Origin: Vibrio fortis
GTDB taxonomy: Bacteria > Pseudomonadota > Gammaproteobacteria > Enterobacterales > Vibrionaceae
DNA: 64,000 nucleotides
Assembly: GCF_000695685.1 (NCBI RefSeq)
Contig: NZ_JFFR01000002.1
Span: 372,001 to 436,000 of the forward strand
Direction of reading: 5' to 3'
Part shown: positions 53,731 through 63,935 of the stretch, piece after piece
Layout: every line of letters starts with the position of its first letter
How positions within the stretch are numbered: the first letter of the stretch is position 1
Translations under genes and position numbers: made by a program
Notes under the pieces: model-generated
Told to the model about the DNA's origin: nothing
Databases searched by the model: none
Seen by the model: the letters and a program-made list of their open reading frames with translations, nothing else

Positions 53731-56337
53731 TTACGCCTCAAGCGCTTTCGTCACTTTCTCAAACAGGTCTTTTGCAAGATTGTCCATCGACTTTAACGTC
53801 TCAAGTTCCGCTTTGATCAACGCTTGGCGCTCTTCGTCGTATTTACGGAATTTAAGTAGTGGGTCAATCAATCGAGAAGCAACTTGCGGGTTAGTGCTAT
53901 TTAGCTCACGCAGGATCTCACCCGCAAACTCATAGCCCTTGCCTGACTTGTCATGGAACTGAACTGGGTTCATGTTCAGGAATGAGCCAACCAAGTTACG
54001 TGTACGGTTCGGGTTCTTTAAGCTAAATGCTTGATGAGACATAGATGCTTTGATCACTTCTAGCGCATCGCTACTTGGGTTGGTACCTTGCAGTGCAAAC
54101 CATTTGTCCATGACCAAACCGTCGTGCTTCCACTTATCGCTGTAGTCAGTCATTAGCGTTTCACGACACGCAAGCTGCGCACTGTTCGCCGCACCCATTG
54201 CTGCCATCGTATCTGTCATATTATTCGCAGATTCGTACATCTCAACCGCCAGGTCATTACCAAGTTCTGTGTGTGCTAGGTAGCTCAAGCAAACTTTACG
54301 CAATGTACGCTTACCAATTGAGTCATGAACGATGGTGTACTCTTTTAGCGCATGGCTATGGTATACAGCAGCCAGTTCATCTTGCAGTTCTGTAGCCAGT
54401 GTTACTTTCATTGATTTCAGTACAGATGCAATTGCATCGATATCGACACGCTCATACCAGCCCGACACTTCATTGTGGCTTGGTAGTGATAGCATCTCAG
54501 CGATAAACGCGGGTTCAAGAGTTTCACTCAGTAGTACTCCACGGAACGCATCAACGACCGAAGAAGACAGTTCAAACTCTTTACCTTGCTGTACATTCGC
54601 TACATTACTGCGGATGTATTTTGCCAATAGCATCTGGCCTGCATCCCAACGAGAAAATTCATTGCGAGCGTGAACCATCAAGAAGATAAGTTCTTCGTCT
54701 GAATAATCATATTCCAGTTTCACAGGAGCAGAGAACTCACGCAGTAGAGATGGAATGGGTTGCTCTTGAACGTTATCAAATACGAAGGTTTGCTCCGCTT
54801 CTTTGACATCTAACACATTGCCTACTCGCTCACCGTTACATTGTAACTCAATCACATCGCCCTTCGATGTGTAGAGTTCGATGTCGAAAGGAATGTGTAG
54901 CGCTTGTTTTTCAGATTGCTCGTGTGTTGGCTCTGTGCGTTGGCTTGTCTTCAACGTGAACTGTTTAGCTTCTGCATCGTAGTGACTTTCTACAGATAAA
55001 GTCGGTGTACCCGATTGGCTGTACCATAAACGGAACTGAGTCAGGTCGACGCCTGATGCATCTTCCATTGCTGCCACGAAATCTTCACAAGTCGCTGCTG
55101 TGCCATCATGACGCTCAAAGTAAAGCTTCATACCTTTTTGGAAGCCCTCTTCACCCAGCAAAGTGTGGATCATACGAATAACTTCACTGCCTTTCTCGTA
55201 AACCGTCAAAGTGTAGAAGTTATTCATTTCGATCACTTTCTCAGGACGGATTGGATGAGACATTGGGCTCGCATCTTCTGCGAACTGAGGACCACGAATA
55301 ATACGAACATTATTGATTCGGTTTACCGCTCTTGAACCTAGATCAGAAGAGAATTCTTGGTCGCGGAATACAGTTAGACCTTCTTTCAGGCTTAATTGGA
55401 ACCAGTCGCGACAAGTAACGCGGTTACCAGTCCAGTTGTGGAAGTATTCGTGACCAATTACCGCTTCGATGCCGAGGTAATCTGTATCCGTTGCCGTTTG
55501 GTCATTAGCCAAAACAAATTTAGAGTTGAATACGTTAAGGCCTTTGTTCTCCATCGCACCCATGTTGAAGAAATCAACCGCTACGATCATGTAGATATCT
55601 AGGTCGTATTCTAAATCGAAGCGCTCTTCATCCCACTTCATCGAATTCACTAGCGACACCATCGCATGGTTTGCGCGGTCTAGGTTGCCTTTGTCAACAA
55701 AGATTTCTAAATCAACATTGCGGCCAGATTGAGTCGTGTATTTGTCACGCAGTACATCAAAGTCACCTGCAACCAATGCGAACAGGTACGCTGGTTTTGG
55801 ATGCGGGTCTTCCCACTTAACCCAATGACGGCCATTCTCTAATTCGCCTTCATCGATACGGTTACCATTGCTCAATAGGAATGGGTTTTCCGCTTTGTCA
55901 GCGATGACTGTCGTAGTGAACTTAGCCAATACATCAGGGCGATCCATGTAATAAGTAATACGACGGAAACCTTCCGCTTCACACTGAGTACAGAAAGCAC
56001 CACCAGACTTATATAAGCCTTCTAATGCGCTGTTACCTTCCGGGTTCACTTCCGTCACAATTGTTAGATCAAACTCTTGCGGAAGTTCTGTCAATGTTAG
56101 TTGCGTTTCAGATTGCTCGTACTGAGTCCACTCTGCGCCATTGACCGACACAGATACCAGCTTCAAGCCTTCACCATCCAGAACCAGTGTTGAGCTTTCC
56201 TTTTCTTGCTTCACCTTAGAAACGGCGGTCACGATAGAAGCCGTGTCATATAGGTCAAATGTTAGGTCTATCTCAGAGATACTGTGAGAAGGTGATTGAT
56301 AATCTTTACGATACTTGGCTTGAGGGGTATGTGCCAT
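53731..56337 (-). CDS. pepN: Aminopeptidase N PepN
   Basis: An 868-residue M1-family zinc aminopeptidase. The exopeptidase motif GAMEN (FNMGAMENKGLNVF) and the zinc motif HEYFHNWTGNRVT with the downstream glutamate in LKEGLTVFRDQEF are intact. Length and C-terminal helical domain match E. coli PepN. It releases N-terminal residues from peptides in the cytoplasm. Confidence 0.97.
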   Translation of the reverse strand: MAHTPQAKYRKDYQSPSHSISEIDLTFDLYDTASIVTAVSKVKQEKESSTLVLDGEGLKLVSVSVNGAEWTQYEQSETQLTLTELPQEFDLTIVTEVNPEGNSALEGLYKSGGAFCTQCEAEGFRRITYYMDRPDVLAKFTTTVIADKAENPFLLSNGNRIDEGELENGRHWVKWEDPHPKPAYLFALVAGDFDVLRDKYTTQSGRNVDLEIFVDKGNLDRANHAMVSLVNSMKWDEERFDLEYDLDIYMIVAVDFFNMGAMENKGLNVFNSKFVLANDQTATDTDYLGIEAVIGHEYFHNWTGNRVTCRDWFQLSLKEGLTVFRDQEFSSDLGSRAVNRINNVRIIRGPQFAEDASPMSHPIRPEKVIEMNNFYTLTVYEKGSEVIRMIHTLLGEEGFQKGMKLYFERHDGTAATCEDFVAAMEDASGVDLTQFRLWYSQSGTPTLSVESHYDAEAKQFTLKTSQRTEPTHEQSEKQALHIPFDIELYTSKGDVIELQCNGERVGNVLDVKEAEQTFVFDNVQEQPIPSLLREFSAPVKLEYDYSDEELIFLMVHARNEFSRWDAGQMLLAKYIRSNVANVQQGKEFELSSSVVDAFRGVLLSETLEPAFIAEMLSLPSHNEVSGWYERVDIDAIASVLKSMKVTLATELQDELAAVYHSHALKEYTIVHDSIGKRTLRKVCLSYLAHTELGNDLAVEMYESANNMTDTMAAMGAANSAQLACRETLMTDYSDKWKHDGLVMDKWFALQGTNPSSDALEVIKASMSHQAFSLKNPNRTRNLVGSFLNMNPVQFHDKSGKGYEFAGEILRELNSTNPQVASRLIDPLLKFRKYDEERQALIKAELETLKSMDNLAKDLFEKVTKALEA

Positions 56338-56429
56338 GACTTGTTCCTTTTGATCGTTATGCGTAAATTTGAAATAACTGTATATATCTAAAGGCAGTTT
56401 AGTCAGAACACAAGGGCTAGATGAACAAA

Positions 56430-56457
56430 AAGAGGCATTTGGTATAAATGCCTCTTA
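56430..56457 (-). terminator. Terminator before pepN (ends the 56575-57273 gene)
   Basis: Stem AAGAGGCATTT / AAATGCCTCTT around GGTAT, with U-run TTTTTG on the minus strand, about 120 bases after the upstream gene's stop. Confidence 0.8.
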
Positions 56458-56574
56458 TATTTGCTAGTTTTTTAACCAGAAATGTTATTTATCACTGTGA
56501 TTGGGGGCAACGTTACTATTTTCCATCAATCAATAGAAGTAACAAACCAACACAACCTCTTTGGAAACAGCGTG

Positions 56575-57273
56575 TTAACGAATCCTGTTGAGCACGGCAT
56601 ACATGTCACTTTCTTCGCCTTCTAGCGTCAATACATCACTATTAAGTGTATAACGCGTACCATGCTCGCCATCTTCGTATAGAAGAACCAGTTGATCACC
56701 TTCGGTGTAGTAAACACCACGCTGAACGATCTCCCCGCCTGATTCATCGGACACTCGGAACATAAAAATGAAGTCAGGTTGTAACACTAAGTCCATTTTT
56801 TGGATGTTGCTTGCTCTTAAATCACTGCCTGAAAGCTCTGCACTCGACCAGATTCCGGCCAGCGCATTGGGTAACGCTTTGGTGAAAAGAACGCCGTTGA
56901 GGTTCAACATATTATGATTACTGCTATAAGAGTAAACCTGAGGTTCAGAGGTGTTTAGACCAAGAATGATGGTATCGCCGTTAGCGTTATACATTCCTTC
57001 CCAGTGATCGACACTAAAATCTCTCTTTTGAATATCGATGCTAAACGTGTAGTTGGAATCTAGGGTGAGCTTAATCGCTCGGAAATCTTCAGTGCCATCT
57101 TCAGGATTAGGGTTTAGTAAATACCAGTCGCCCAGCAAAAGTGGAAGATCGAAGTGCGACAGATTACTGTCACTCTTAGCTGGTTGGGTTGGCTCAGTTG
57201 GTACCGGTGCAGCACCTTCACCAGCTGTAGCGATAAATGATAGACAAGATAATGTCAGAAGTATCCATTTCAT
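56575..57273 (-). CDS. Exported protein of unknown function, 232 residues
   Basis: Signal peptide MKWILLTLSCLSFIATAGEG followed by a Pro/Thr linker (AAPVPTEPTQPAKSDSNLSH) and two similar beta-rich halves: LLGDWYLLNPNPEDGTEDFR ... DHWEGMYNANGDTIIL, then ALAGIWSSAELSGSDLRAS ... IVQRGVYYTEGDQLVLL. The repeat of a G-x-W/Y strand, a D-F-T/I-F-x-x strand and a G-x-Y-x-x-x-G/E-D turn suggests a lipocalin-like double domain. No family recognised. Gene sits between prc and pepN in vibrios. Confidence 0.75.
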   Translation of the reverse strand: MKWILLTLSCLSFIATAGEGAAPVPTEPTQPAKSDSNLSHFDLPLLLGDWYLLNPNPEDGTEDFRAIKLTLDSNYTFSIDIQKRDFSVDHWEGMYNANGDTIILGLNTSEPQVYSYSSNHNMLNLNGVLFTKALPNALAGIWSSAELSGSDLRASNIQKMDLVLQPDFIFMFRVSDESGGEIVQRGVYYTEGDQLVLLYEDGEHGTRYTLNSDVLTLEGEESDMYAVLNRIR

Positions 57274-57422
57274 ACGCGCCCCCTTATGTTTCTTTAAGCT
57301 TAGGCACGTTATTCATATAAAGCGAAAAATATGATCCAAATCACTAAATTTTACTTACGAAGTAACATTATTGTCATCTTAAGAGTAGAAAGCGCGAATC
57401 ACTCGCAAACAACAGACAATAA

Positions 57423-57447
57423 AAAAGCGAGCACAAGGCTCGCTTTT
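57423..57447 (-). terminator. Terminator after prc
   Basis: Perfect ten-base stem AAAAGCGAGC / GCTCGCTTTT around ACAAG, 16 bases from the prc stop. U-tract from the leading A-run. Confidence 0.92.
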
Positions 57448-57463
57448 AATCATTCTTTAAGAA

Positions 57464-59458
57464 CTACTTCTTAAGCATATCTAGCATGATCGCAACCGAC
57501 TCGTCGAGGTAAGCATCAGGAGCTTCATAGTCTTTAGACACATCATCGAGAGTCTTAAAGGCTTCTTCACCGTTAGCTTTTTGACGCAGGTTGATACGTT
57601 CTAAACGAAGCGCTTCTGCTGTATCTGTCTCTTCTTGTCTCATTTTCTCGTTAAGAGAAAGCATGTTGTCGTCTTTATCTGCTTTGTATTTTTCAATATC
57701 TTGAGCGATAAATCCGAACTCCATGTCTTGAGCAATACGAGCTTGATGCTGCGTCGTTAACTTCGCGATTTGTTCATCGTTACGCTGTAACACAGAGTAT
57801 TTTGCTTTGTCGATACTGTCCCATGGTAGCGCATTATCTTCTACACTCTCACCTGTTTCAGCAGGATCGACTGGCGTCGGATAAGCGATATCTGGTACAA
57901 CACCTTTGTTCTGTGTACTACCACCATTGATTCGGTAGAACTTTTGAATGGTATATTGAACATAACCTAACTCTTTATCGAATAAATCGTAGATATGATT
58001 CAATGAGCGGTGTTGTTGTACCGTACCCTTACCAAACGAGTTCTCACCCAAAATGATTGCTCGACCATAATCTTGCATTGCTGCAGCGAAGATTTCTGAT
58101 GCCGATGCACTGTATCGATTAATCAAAACTGTTAGTGGACCTTGATAGCTGATTTCGCCATCGGTATCACTGTTCACTTTGACACGACCATAGCTATCAC
58201 GAACTTGAACAACTGGGCCTTCTTTAATGAACAGACCAGAAAGTGCCGTTGCCTCGGTCAGGGCGCCACCACCGTTGTTACGAAGATCAACAATAATACC
58301 GTCGACACCTTGCTTCTTAAGGTCTGTAATCAGTTTATCAGTATCTTTTGAAAGACCAACGTAGAAGCTCGGTACTTCAAGTACACCAATCTTCTTACCG
58401 TCTTTCTCAATCACTTCAGACTTAACGGCTCGGTCTTCTAGACGAATCTTATCGCGAACAATTGTGACAACGTGACTTTTTGCATCTTTGCCATCAGGCA
58501 GGATCTGAAGCTTAACCTTGGTTCCTTTTGGACCTTTGATTAATTGAACAACGTCATCCAATCGCCAACCAATAACATCAACGATCTCTTCACCATCTTG
58601 ACCGACACCAACAATGCGATCCCCCTCGCCCAACTGTTTACTGTTAGACGCAGGACCACCAGCAACTAATGAACGAATAACCGTGTAGTCATCGGTCATT
58701 TGTAATACAGCACCAATCCCTTCTAAAGAAAGGTTCATTTCTGATTGGAACTGCTCGGCGTTGCGTGGCGACAAGTAGCTAGTGTGAGGGTCAACTTCTC
58801 GAGCGAATGCATTCATGTAAATCTGGAAAGCATCTTCGTTATGCGATTGCGTAATTCGCTTCATCGCATTGTTGTAACGCTTTTCCAAAACTTCTTGAAT
58901 TTCAGGCCACTCTTTACCCGTCAGCTTGAGATTCAACGCGTCGTATTTAACACGTTTGCGCCAAAGCTCATTCACTTCGGCGGTATCTTTAGGCCAAGCC
59001 GCTTCACTACGGTCGAGTTCAATGCTTTCGTCGACATCAAACTTGATCTCTTCATCAAGCAGAGACAACGCATACTGAAAACGTTCAAAGCGCTTTTGCA
59101 TTGAGAGGTTGTACACATCAAAAGCGATCTGGTTATTACCGGCTTTCAATTGGTCATCAAGTTGAATGGCTTTAGAAGTAAACGAGTCGATATCCGCTTG
59201 AGTGAAGATATTGCGGTTATAGTCGAGCATCTCTAGATAACGATTAAAGATAGCTTGAGAGAAATCGTCGTTGAGATTGAAGTGTTTGTAATGAGAGCGC
59301 GTGAAACGAGAAGTTACACGTTTACTCGCGGTTTCATGTTGGACTTCAGGAGCGAGTAGAGGCAAATCATCCTGATCGAGTTTGGCTTCTAGAGCCTGAG
59401 CTGAAGCTGCTAGCCAAAAGCTAGCAGCAATCAGTGTCAATTTTGAACGGCATTTCAT
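57464..59458 (-). CDS. prc: Tail-specific periplasmic protease Prc
   Basis: A 664-residue S41 protease with signal peptide (KLTLIAASFWLAASAQALEA). A PDZ domain (LSLEGIGAVLQMTDDYTVIR, GPASNSKQLGEGDRIVGVGQ) precedes the catalytic core: serine in RYSASASEIFAAAMQDYGRA, lysine in GENSFGKGTVQ. It trims C-termini of periplasmic proteins, including penicillin-binding protein 3 and MepS in E. coli. proQ is 17 bases upstream on the same strand, the usual proQ-prc operon. Confidence 0.96.
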   Translation of the reverse strand: MKCRSKLTLIAASFWLAASAQALEAKLDQDDLPLLAPEVQHETASKRVTSRFTRSHYKHFNLNDDFSQAIFNRYLEMLDYNRNIFTQADIDSFTSKAIQLDDQLKAGNNQIAFDVYNLSMQKRFERFQYALSLLDEEIKFDVDESIELDRSEAAWPKDTAEVNELWRKRVKYDALNLKLTGKEWPEIQEVLEKRYNNAMKRITQSHNEDAFQIYMNAFAREVDPHTSYLSPRNAEQFQSEMNLSLEGIGAVLQMTDDYTVIRSLVAGGPASNSKQLGEGDRIVGVGQDGEEIVDVIGWRLDDVVQLIKGPKGTKVKLQILPDGKDAKSHVVTIVRDKIRLEDRAVKSEVIEKDGKKIGVLEVPSFYVGLSKDTDKLITDLKKQGVDGIIVDLRNNGGGALTEATALSGLFIKEGPVVQVRDSYGRVKVNSDTDGEISYQGPLTVLINRYSASASEIFAAAMQDYGRAIILGENSFGKGTVQQHRSLNHIYDLFDKELGYVQYTIQKFYRINGGSTQNKGVVPDIAYPTPVDPAETGESVEDNALPWDSIDKAKYSVLQRNDEQIAKLTTQHQARIAQDMEFGFIAQDIEKYKADKDDNMLSLNEKMRQEETDTAEALRLERINLRQKANGEEAFKTLDDVSKDYEAPDAYLDESVAIMLDMLKK
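58464..58476. promoter_or_regulatory. matS-like site inside prc (12/13)
   Basis: GTGACAACGTGAC agrees with GTGACRNYGTCAC at all but one base of the right arm. MatP tolerates some variation, so this may be a weak site 35 kb from dif. Confidence 0.4.
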
Positions 59459-59475
59459 GCGTAGGAGTATCTCCT

Positions 59476-60099
59476 TTAAGCGCGCAAGTGCTCCGCTTTA
59501 ACAACCATTTGTAGGCCGTTTGCTAACTGAACACGTACATCTTCCTTATTGATTTCAACAATGGTCGCAGCCATGTTTCCTTTACCCATGTTCACATTCA
59601 CTTCTTTGCCAGTAACGAATTCGTCAGCATTTAGAGCGCGTGTTTCAACAGGCTTTTCTACTTTTGGAGCTTTTGGTGCTTGACGACGAGGCTGTTGAGC
59701 TTTCTTCGCCTTAGGTTTTGCTTTGTTCTCTTCGCGAGCTTTTTGCGCTTGCTCTTTACGACGAGCTTGAACTTTTGCTTTGCTTTCTGCAAGAGTCGCT
59801 TTAGCGTGCTCTACGTGCTCTTCTTCTAGAACACCACATGCGTTGCCATCTAGGTCAACACGCTCTGCACCAGCTTTTACGCCGTGCAGGTAACGCCATG
59901 ATGAAGTGTACTGTCTTAACGCTGCACGTAGCTGAGTCTTGCTTACTTTCTCGTCTTCACTTAGACGTTCAGCAAGATCTTGAAAAATACCAATTTTAAG
60001 TGGTTTTGCTTCACCTTCTAGAGTAAAGCATTTAGGGAAACATTCAGCAATATATGCGATAACTTCTTTGCTGTTTTTTAACTTTTCAGTGTTTTCCAT
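59476..60099 (-). CDS. proQ: RNA chaperone ProQ
   Basis: A 207-residue protein with an N-terminal FinO/ProQ domain ([39 protein letters not shown]), a lysine/alanine/proline-rich linker and a C-terminal KOW-like domain ([20 protein letters not shown]). It binds structured small RNAs and mRNA 3' ends. Linked with prc as in most gammaproteobacteria. Confidence 0.96.
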   Translation of the reverse strand: MENTEKLKNSKEVIAYIAECFPKCFTLEGEAKPLKIGIFQDLAERLSEDEKVSKTQLRAALRQYTSSWRYLHGVKAGAERVDLDGNACGVLEEEHVEHAKATLAESKAKVQARRKEQAQKAREENKAKPKAKKAQQPRRQAPKAPKVEKPVETRALNADEFVTGKEVNVNMGKGNMAATIVEINKEDVRVQLANGLQMVVKAEHLRA

Positions 60100-60196
60100 G
60101 AGGGTTCCTGGTTTTTGCGGTTTTCCGCGAGCATTAAGAAAATATTTTTACGTATTATAGAGAGATGCTTGGGAAAAACCACAGTAAGAGAATAAT

Positions 60197-60670
60197 TTAT
60201 GCCTTGTTCGTATGCGAATTAAGCAGCTTTTCCACTTCTGCCATGAAAAATACCAATCCTTCCTCATCAATTTCGCTAAATCGGCCAACATTTGGGCTAT
60301 CGATATCAAACACGCCAGCAATTTGACTACTGTTCGAGAACGGAATCACGATCTCTGAATTACTTGCTGCATCGCAAGCGATGTGACCTTCGAACTCATG
60401 TACGTCGTATATACGCTATACAGAATTTGTTGCCACTGCCGTTCCACACACGCCACGGCCAACTGGAATACGAACACACGCAGGTTTACCTTGAAATGGA
60501 CCAAGAACCAACTCATTGCCTTTCATTAAGTAAAAGCCTGCCCAGCTAAGATCGTCAAGTTCCATCGACAGTAATGCACTGATATTTGACAAATTTGCGA
60601 TCATATCGGTTTCTGATTCGATTAAAGCGACGGCTTGTTTGGTTAAGCGATGGTAATGTTCTATTTTCAT
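60197..60670 (-). pseudogene. yebR: Free methionine-R-sulphoxide reductase (YebR) with in-frame amber codon
   Basis: A GAF-domain enzyme of about 157 codons. The first part (MKIEHYHRLTKQAVALIESE to VCGTAVATNSV) is interrupted by TAG at 60416-60418, and the same frame continues RIYDVHEFEGHIACDAASNS to a natural stop at 60197. Related proteins have Q at the TAG position, so a single CAG-to-TAG change explains it. Two of the three active-site cysteines (PACVRI, GVCGTA) are before the stop; the third (HIACDAASNS) is after it. The truncated 84-residue product should be inactive. A sequencing error cannot be excluded. Confidence 0.88.
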
Positions 60671-60759
60671 ATTAACTTCCAATTAAATTGAGACTTCCAT
60701 TATCAAGAGAACGCAGTAGAATGCGGCCACCAACCCAAATAGGACTTATTCTCATTACA

Positions 60760-62556
60760 ATGACCAATTCAGATGACACTATCAGCCGCTCTTGGTTGAT
60801 GACTCAAGTAAAAAAACACAAGTCCAAGCTGGTGTTTGCCAACATTATTGCCATTCTCGCCACGCTCATCAGTGTCCCTATTCCTCTATTAATGCCGTTG
60901 ATGGTTGATGAAGTACTGCTCGACAAGCCCGCCTCAGGCTTAGAGATGATGAATCATCTACTACCAGATTCAATGCAAACGCCCACAGGCTACATTGCAC
61001 TCACTTTGCTGTTAGTTATTGTAATGCGTACAGTTAGCCAAGGGCTTAACATCCTGCAGGGGCGCCAATTTACCCTAGTATCGAAAACCATCACCTACCA
61101 AATGCGTAGCAAGATGATCGACAAGCTTGGGCGCATTAGTATCAGACAGTACGAAACAAAAGGGAGCGGCGGGATCAATGCTCACTTAATCACTGACATA
61201 GAGACCATCGATAAATTCATTGGTTCAACACTGTCTAAGTTTCTGATCAGCTTTCTTACCGTGCTCGGCACATCAATTGTCTTGCTCTGGTTAGAGTGGC
61301 GCTTGGGTTTGTTCATCCTATTGGTTAACCCTGTGGTCATTTACTTCTCTCGAAAACTCGGAAGTAAAGTTAAACACCTTAAGAAGCATGAAAACCAGTC
61401 TTTTGAGCGTTTCCAGAATCGTCTTGTCGAGACTCTCGATGGCATTTATCAACTAAGAGCGGCTAATAAAGAACGAATCTTCTTGGACGAACTTAAACAG
61501 CAAGCAGACCAAGTTCGTATCGATGCAGACAAATACGCTTGGCAATCTGAAGCTGCTGGTCGCCTATCATTTCTTCTATTCTTGCTCGGCTTTGAACTGT
61601 TTAGAGCTGTGGCGATGTTAATGGTGTTGTTTAGCGACTTAACCATTGGTCAAATTTTTGCGGTATTTGGTTACCTTTGGTTTATGTTGGGCCCCGTGCA
61701 AGAGCTACTTGGTATTCAGTTTTCTTGGTACAGCGCGAAGGCGGCATTAAAACGTATCAATGACCTGCTTACACTTGAGGAAGAGCACCGCCCTATCAGT
61801 AAAGTAAATCCATTCTCTGAAAATAAAGAAGTGTCAGTTGATATTGAAAATGTTACATTCTCTTACACTTTAGAAAACACTGTTTTAAACCAACTCTCGC
61901 TTTCTATTCCAGCAGGGAAGAAAGTAGCGCTGGTGGGTGCAAGTGGTGGCGGTAAATCCACGTTAATCCAACTACTGATTGGTGTTTATCGCGCAGACTC
62001 GGGTCACATTAAATACAATGGTGAGACGACGGACGACATCAGCTTCGATGTAATTCGCAATCAAATAGCCGTTGTTTTACAACAACCTATACTTTTCAAC
62101 GATACATTAAGGCATAATCTAACCCTTGGTGCTGATTACGACGAAATGTCGTTGTGGCGCGCTCTAGATATTGCTCAAATGCAAGACGTCATTTCGCAAT
62201 TAAGTGATGGTCTAGATACACAAATTGGTAAGAACGGAGTTCGTCTATCTGGCGGTCAAAGACAGCGTTTAGCTATCGCTCGAATGGTGTTGAGTAATCC
62301 TAAGTTTGTTATCCTCGACGAAGCGACATCTGCCCTAGATACTGCAACGGAAGCTGCGCTACACAAAGCGTTGAGTGAATTTTTGAAAGACCGCACAACA
62401 TTGATTGTTGCGCATCGGCTTTCAGCGGTAAAACAAGCTGACCTCATCTATGTATTAGAAGATGGGCAAGTAACACAAACAGGTACACATGGTGAATTGG
62501 TTGAACAACAAGGACTGTATCAAACACTCTACGGCAGTGTGCAATCTCACGCCTAA
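60760..62556 (+). CDS. ABC exporter, fused membrane and ATPase domains
   Basis: A 598-residue half-transporter: six-helix domain (LVFANIIAILATLISVPIPL ... FAVFGYLWFMLGPVQELLG) followed by an ATPase domain with Walker A GASGGGKST, signature LSGGQRQR, Walker B FVILDEATSALD and H-loop VAHRLS. It acts as a dimer in the inner membrane; the substrate is unknown, and MsbA-like lipid or drug export is possible. The start at 60760 (MTNSDDTISRSWLM) is chosen by family length; the frame is open further upstream. It diverges from yebR. Confidence 0.88.
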   Translation: MTNSDDTISRSWLMTQVKKHKSKLVFANIIAILATLISVPIPLLMPLMVDEVLLDKPASGLEMMNHLLPDSMQTPTGYIALTLLLVIVMRTVSQGLNILQGRQFTLVSKTITYQMRSKMIDKLGRISIRQYETKGSGGINAHLITDIETIDKFIGSTLSKFLISFLTVLGTSIVLLWLEWRLGLFILLVNPVVIYFSRKLGSKVKHLKKHENQSFERFQNRLVETLDGIYQLRAANKERIFLDELKQQADQVRIDADKYAWQSEAAGRLSFLLFLLGFELFRAVAMLMVLFSDLTIGQIFAVFGYLWFMLGPVQELLGIQFSWYSAKAALKRINDLLTLEEEHRPISKVNPFSENKEVSVDIENVTFSYTLENTVLNQLSLSIPAGKKVALVGASGGGKSTLIQLLIGVYRADSGHIKYNGETTDDISFDVIRNQIAVVLQQPILFNDTLRHNLTLGADYDEMSLWRALDIAQMQDVISQLSDGLDTQIGKNGVRLSGGQRQRLAIARMVLSNPKFVILDEATSALDTATEAALHKALSEFLKDRTTLIVAHRLSAVKQADLIYVLEDGQVTQTGTHGELVEQQGLYQTLYGSVQSHA

Positions 62557-62651
62557 CGTTTGTTCATCATCTAAGGGCGAGCCTAATACTCGCCCAATCA
62601 AACAAAACCAGTTTCCATTTAGCAACAATCAAATCATCTTGTGGAGGTCTT

Positions 62652-63935
62652 ATGGCCTCCACTTCTAAAGCGTCAAACTCAGCTGTTTCACTGCCAGAAC
62701 ATCATCAGAAAGAGGCGCAAAATGTGCGTCTTTGCCAAGGATGTGAGCTACCGGTAGATAAAACCGCCGTCCCGAGCGGAAAATCAGCGTATTGCCCTCG
62801 CTGCGGTACTCAACTTTATCGAGGTGGGTCCCCTAGCCTATCAGGCAACCTAGCAATAGCGGTCACCTGTTTGCTGTTGTTCATTCCGTCGCACTTTTTC
62901 GATTACATCAGTATCCGTCTGATTGGCGTGATGATCCCCGCAACACTTCCTTCTGGCGTCTTCACGCTGATGGCGGAAGGTTTCCCGTTGCTCGGACTAT
63001 TAATCCTATTCTGCAGTTCCATTGCACCTTTTCTTGTCTGCAGCTCAGTATTAATGACTCACCTAGCTTTAGACATGAAGTGGTTTGTGCCATTTCGTTA
63101 TTCACTGGCTATCATCCAAACCCTCAAGCATTGGATGATGCTCGATGTATTCCTTGTTAGTGTTGCGGTCTCGTGTTTTAAGCTGCAGGATTATTCAGAC
63201 ATTTTTGTCGGCCCTGGACTTATCGGCCTGCTGCTTCTACAACTGTTTAGTGTGCTATTGGTGAGCCGAATTAGTGTTCGCCGTTATTGGGAAGCATGGA
63301 AGGAAGAGACAAGCTTCGAATTTGAAGAAGCTAAAAGTGTTCACTGCCATAACTGTCACCTTTCTCAGCCAGAAGGCGAAAATTGCGTGCGCTGCCACCA
63401 CCAGCTTTATCATCGCAAACCATACTCCATTCAAAAGACGTGGTGCCTGCTATTTGCAGCATCTGTTGCGATCATACCTGCTAATGTCATCCCTATTTCG
63501 ATACTCATCACTAACGGCCAACGCCTTGAAGATACAATAATCTCCGGTGTTGCCTCATTAATAAATAGTGAGATGTATGGGATCGCAGCGATCATTTTTA
63601 TCGCCAGTATCATCGTACCCGTCGCTAAGATTCTTGGACTTGCCTACATTCTTATATGTATTCAAGTAAAAAGAACACTCTACCGCCGTCAGCGCATGAC
63701 GATCTATTTTATCGTTAAGTGGATTGGGAAATGGTCTGTGATGGATCTGTTCGTTATCTCAATCATGATGACGCTGGTCGATCGCGGTCAAATACTTAAT
63801 TTTACACCGGGATACGGTGCTGTGGCTTTTGGCATTGTGGTAGTACTTACCATGCTCGCTGCTGAAAGCTTAGATCCAAGGCTTATTTGGGATAACCACA
63901 CCTCTAATGATGGGTCAGTGAATGAACAACAATAA
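62652..63935 (+). CDS. letA: PqiA-family lipid-transport membrane protein LetA (YebS)
   Basis: A 427-residue membrane protein with two PqiA domains, each opened by a zinc-ribbon-like pair of CxxC motifs (CQGCELPVDK, YCPRCGTQLYRG; HCHNCHLSQPEG, CVRCHHQLYHRK) and four helices. LetA works with the MCE tunnel protein LetB to move lipids between inner and outer membranes. The stop lies inside the letB start region (14-base overlap), so both are coupled. Near proQ-prc-yebR as in E. coli. Confidence 0.93.
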   Translation: MASTSKASNSAVSLPEHHQKEAQNVRLCQGCELPVDKTAVPSGKSAYCPRCGTQLYRGGSPSLSGNLAIAVTCLLLFIPSHFFDYISIRLIGVMIPATLPSGVFTLMAEGFPLLGLLILFCSSIAPFLVCSSVLMTHLALDMKWFVPFRYSLAIIQTLKHWMMLDVFLVSVAVSCFKLQDYSDIFVGPGLIGLLLLQLFSVLLVSRISVRRYWEAWKEETSFEFEEAKSVHCHNCHLSQPEGENCVRCHHQLYHRKPYSIQKTWCLLFAASVAIIPANVIPISILITNGQRLEDTIISGVASLINSEMYGIAAIIFIASIIVPVAKILGLAYILICIQVKRTLYRRQRMTIYFIVKWIGKWSVMDLFVISIMMTLVDRGQILNFTPGYGAVAFGIVVVLTMLAAESLDPRLIWDNHTSNDGSVNEQQ

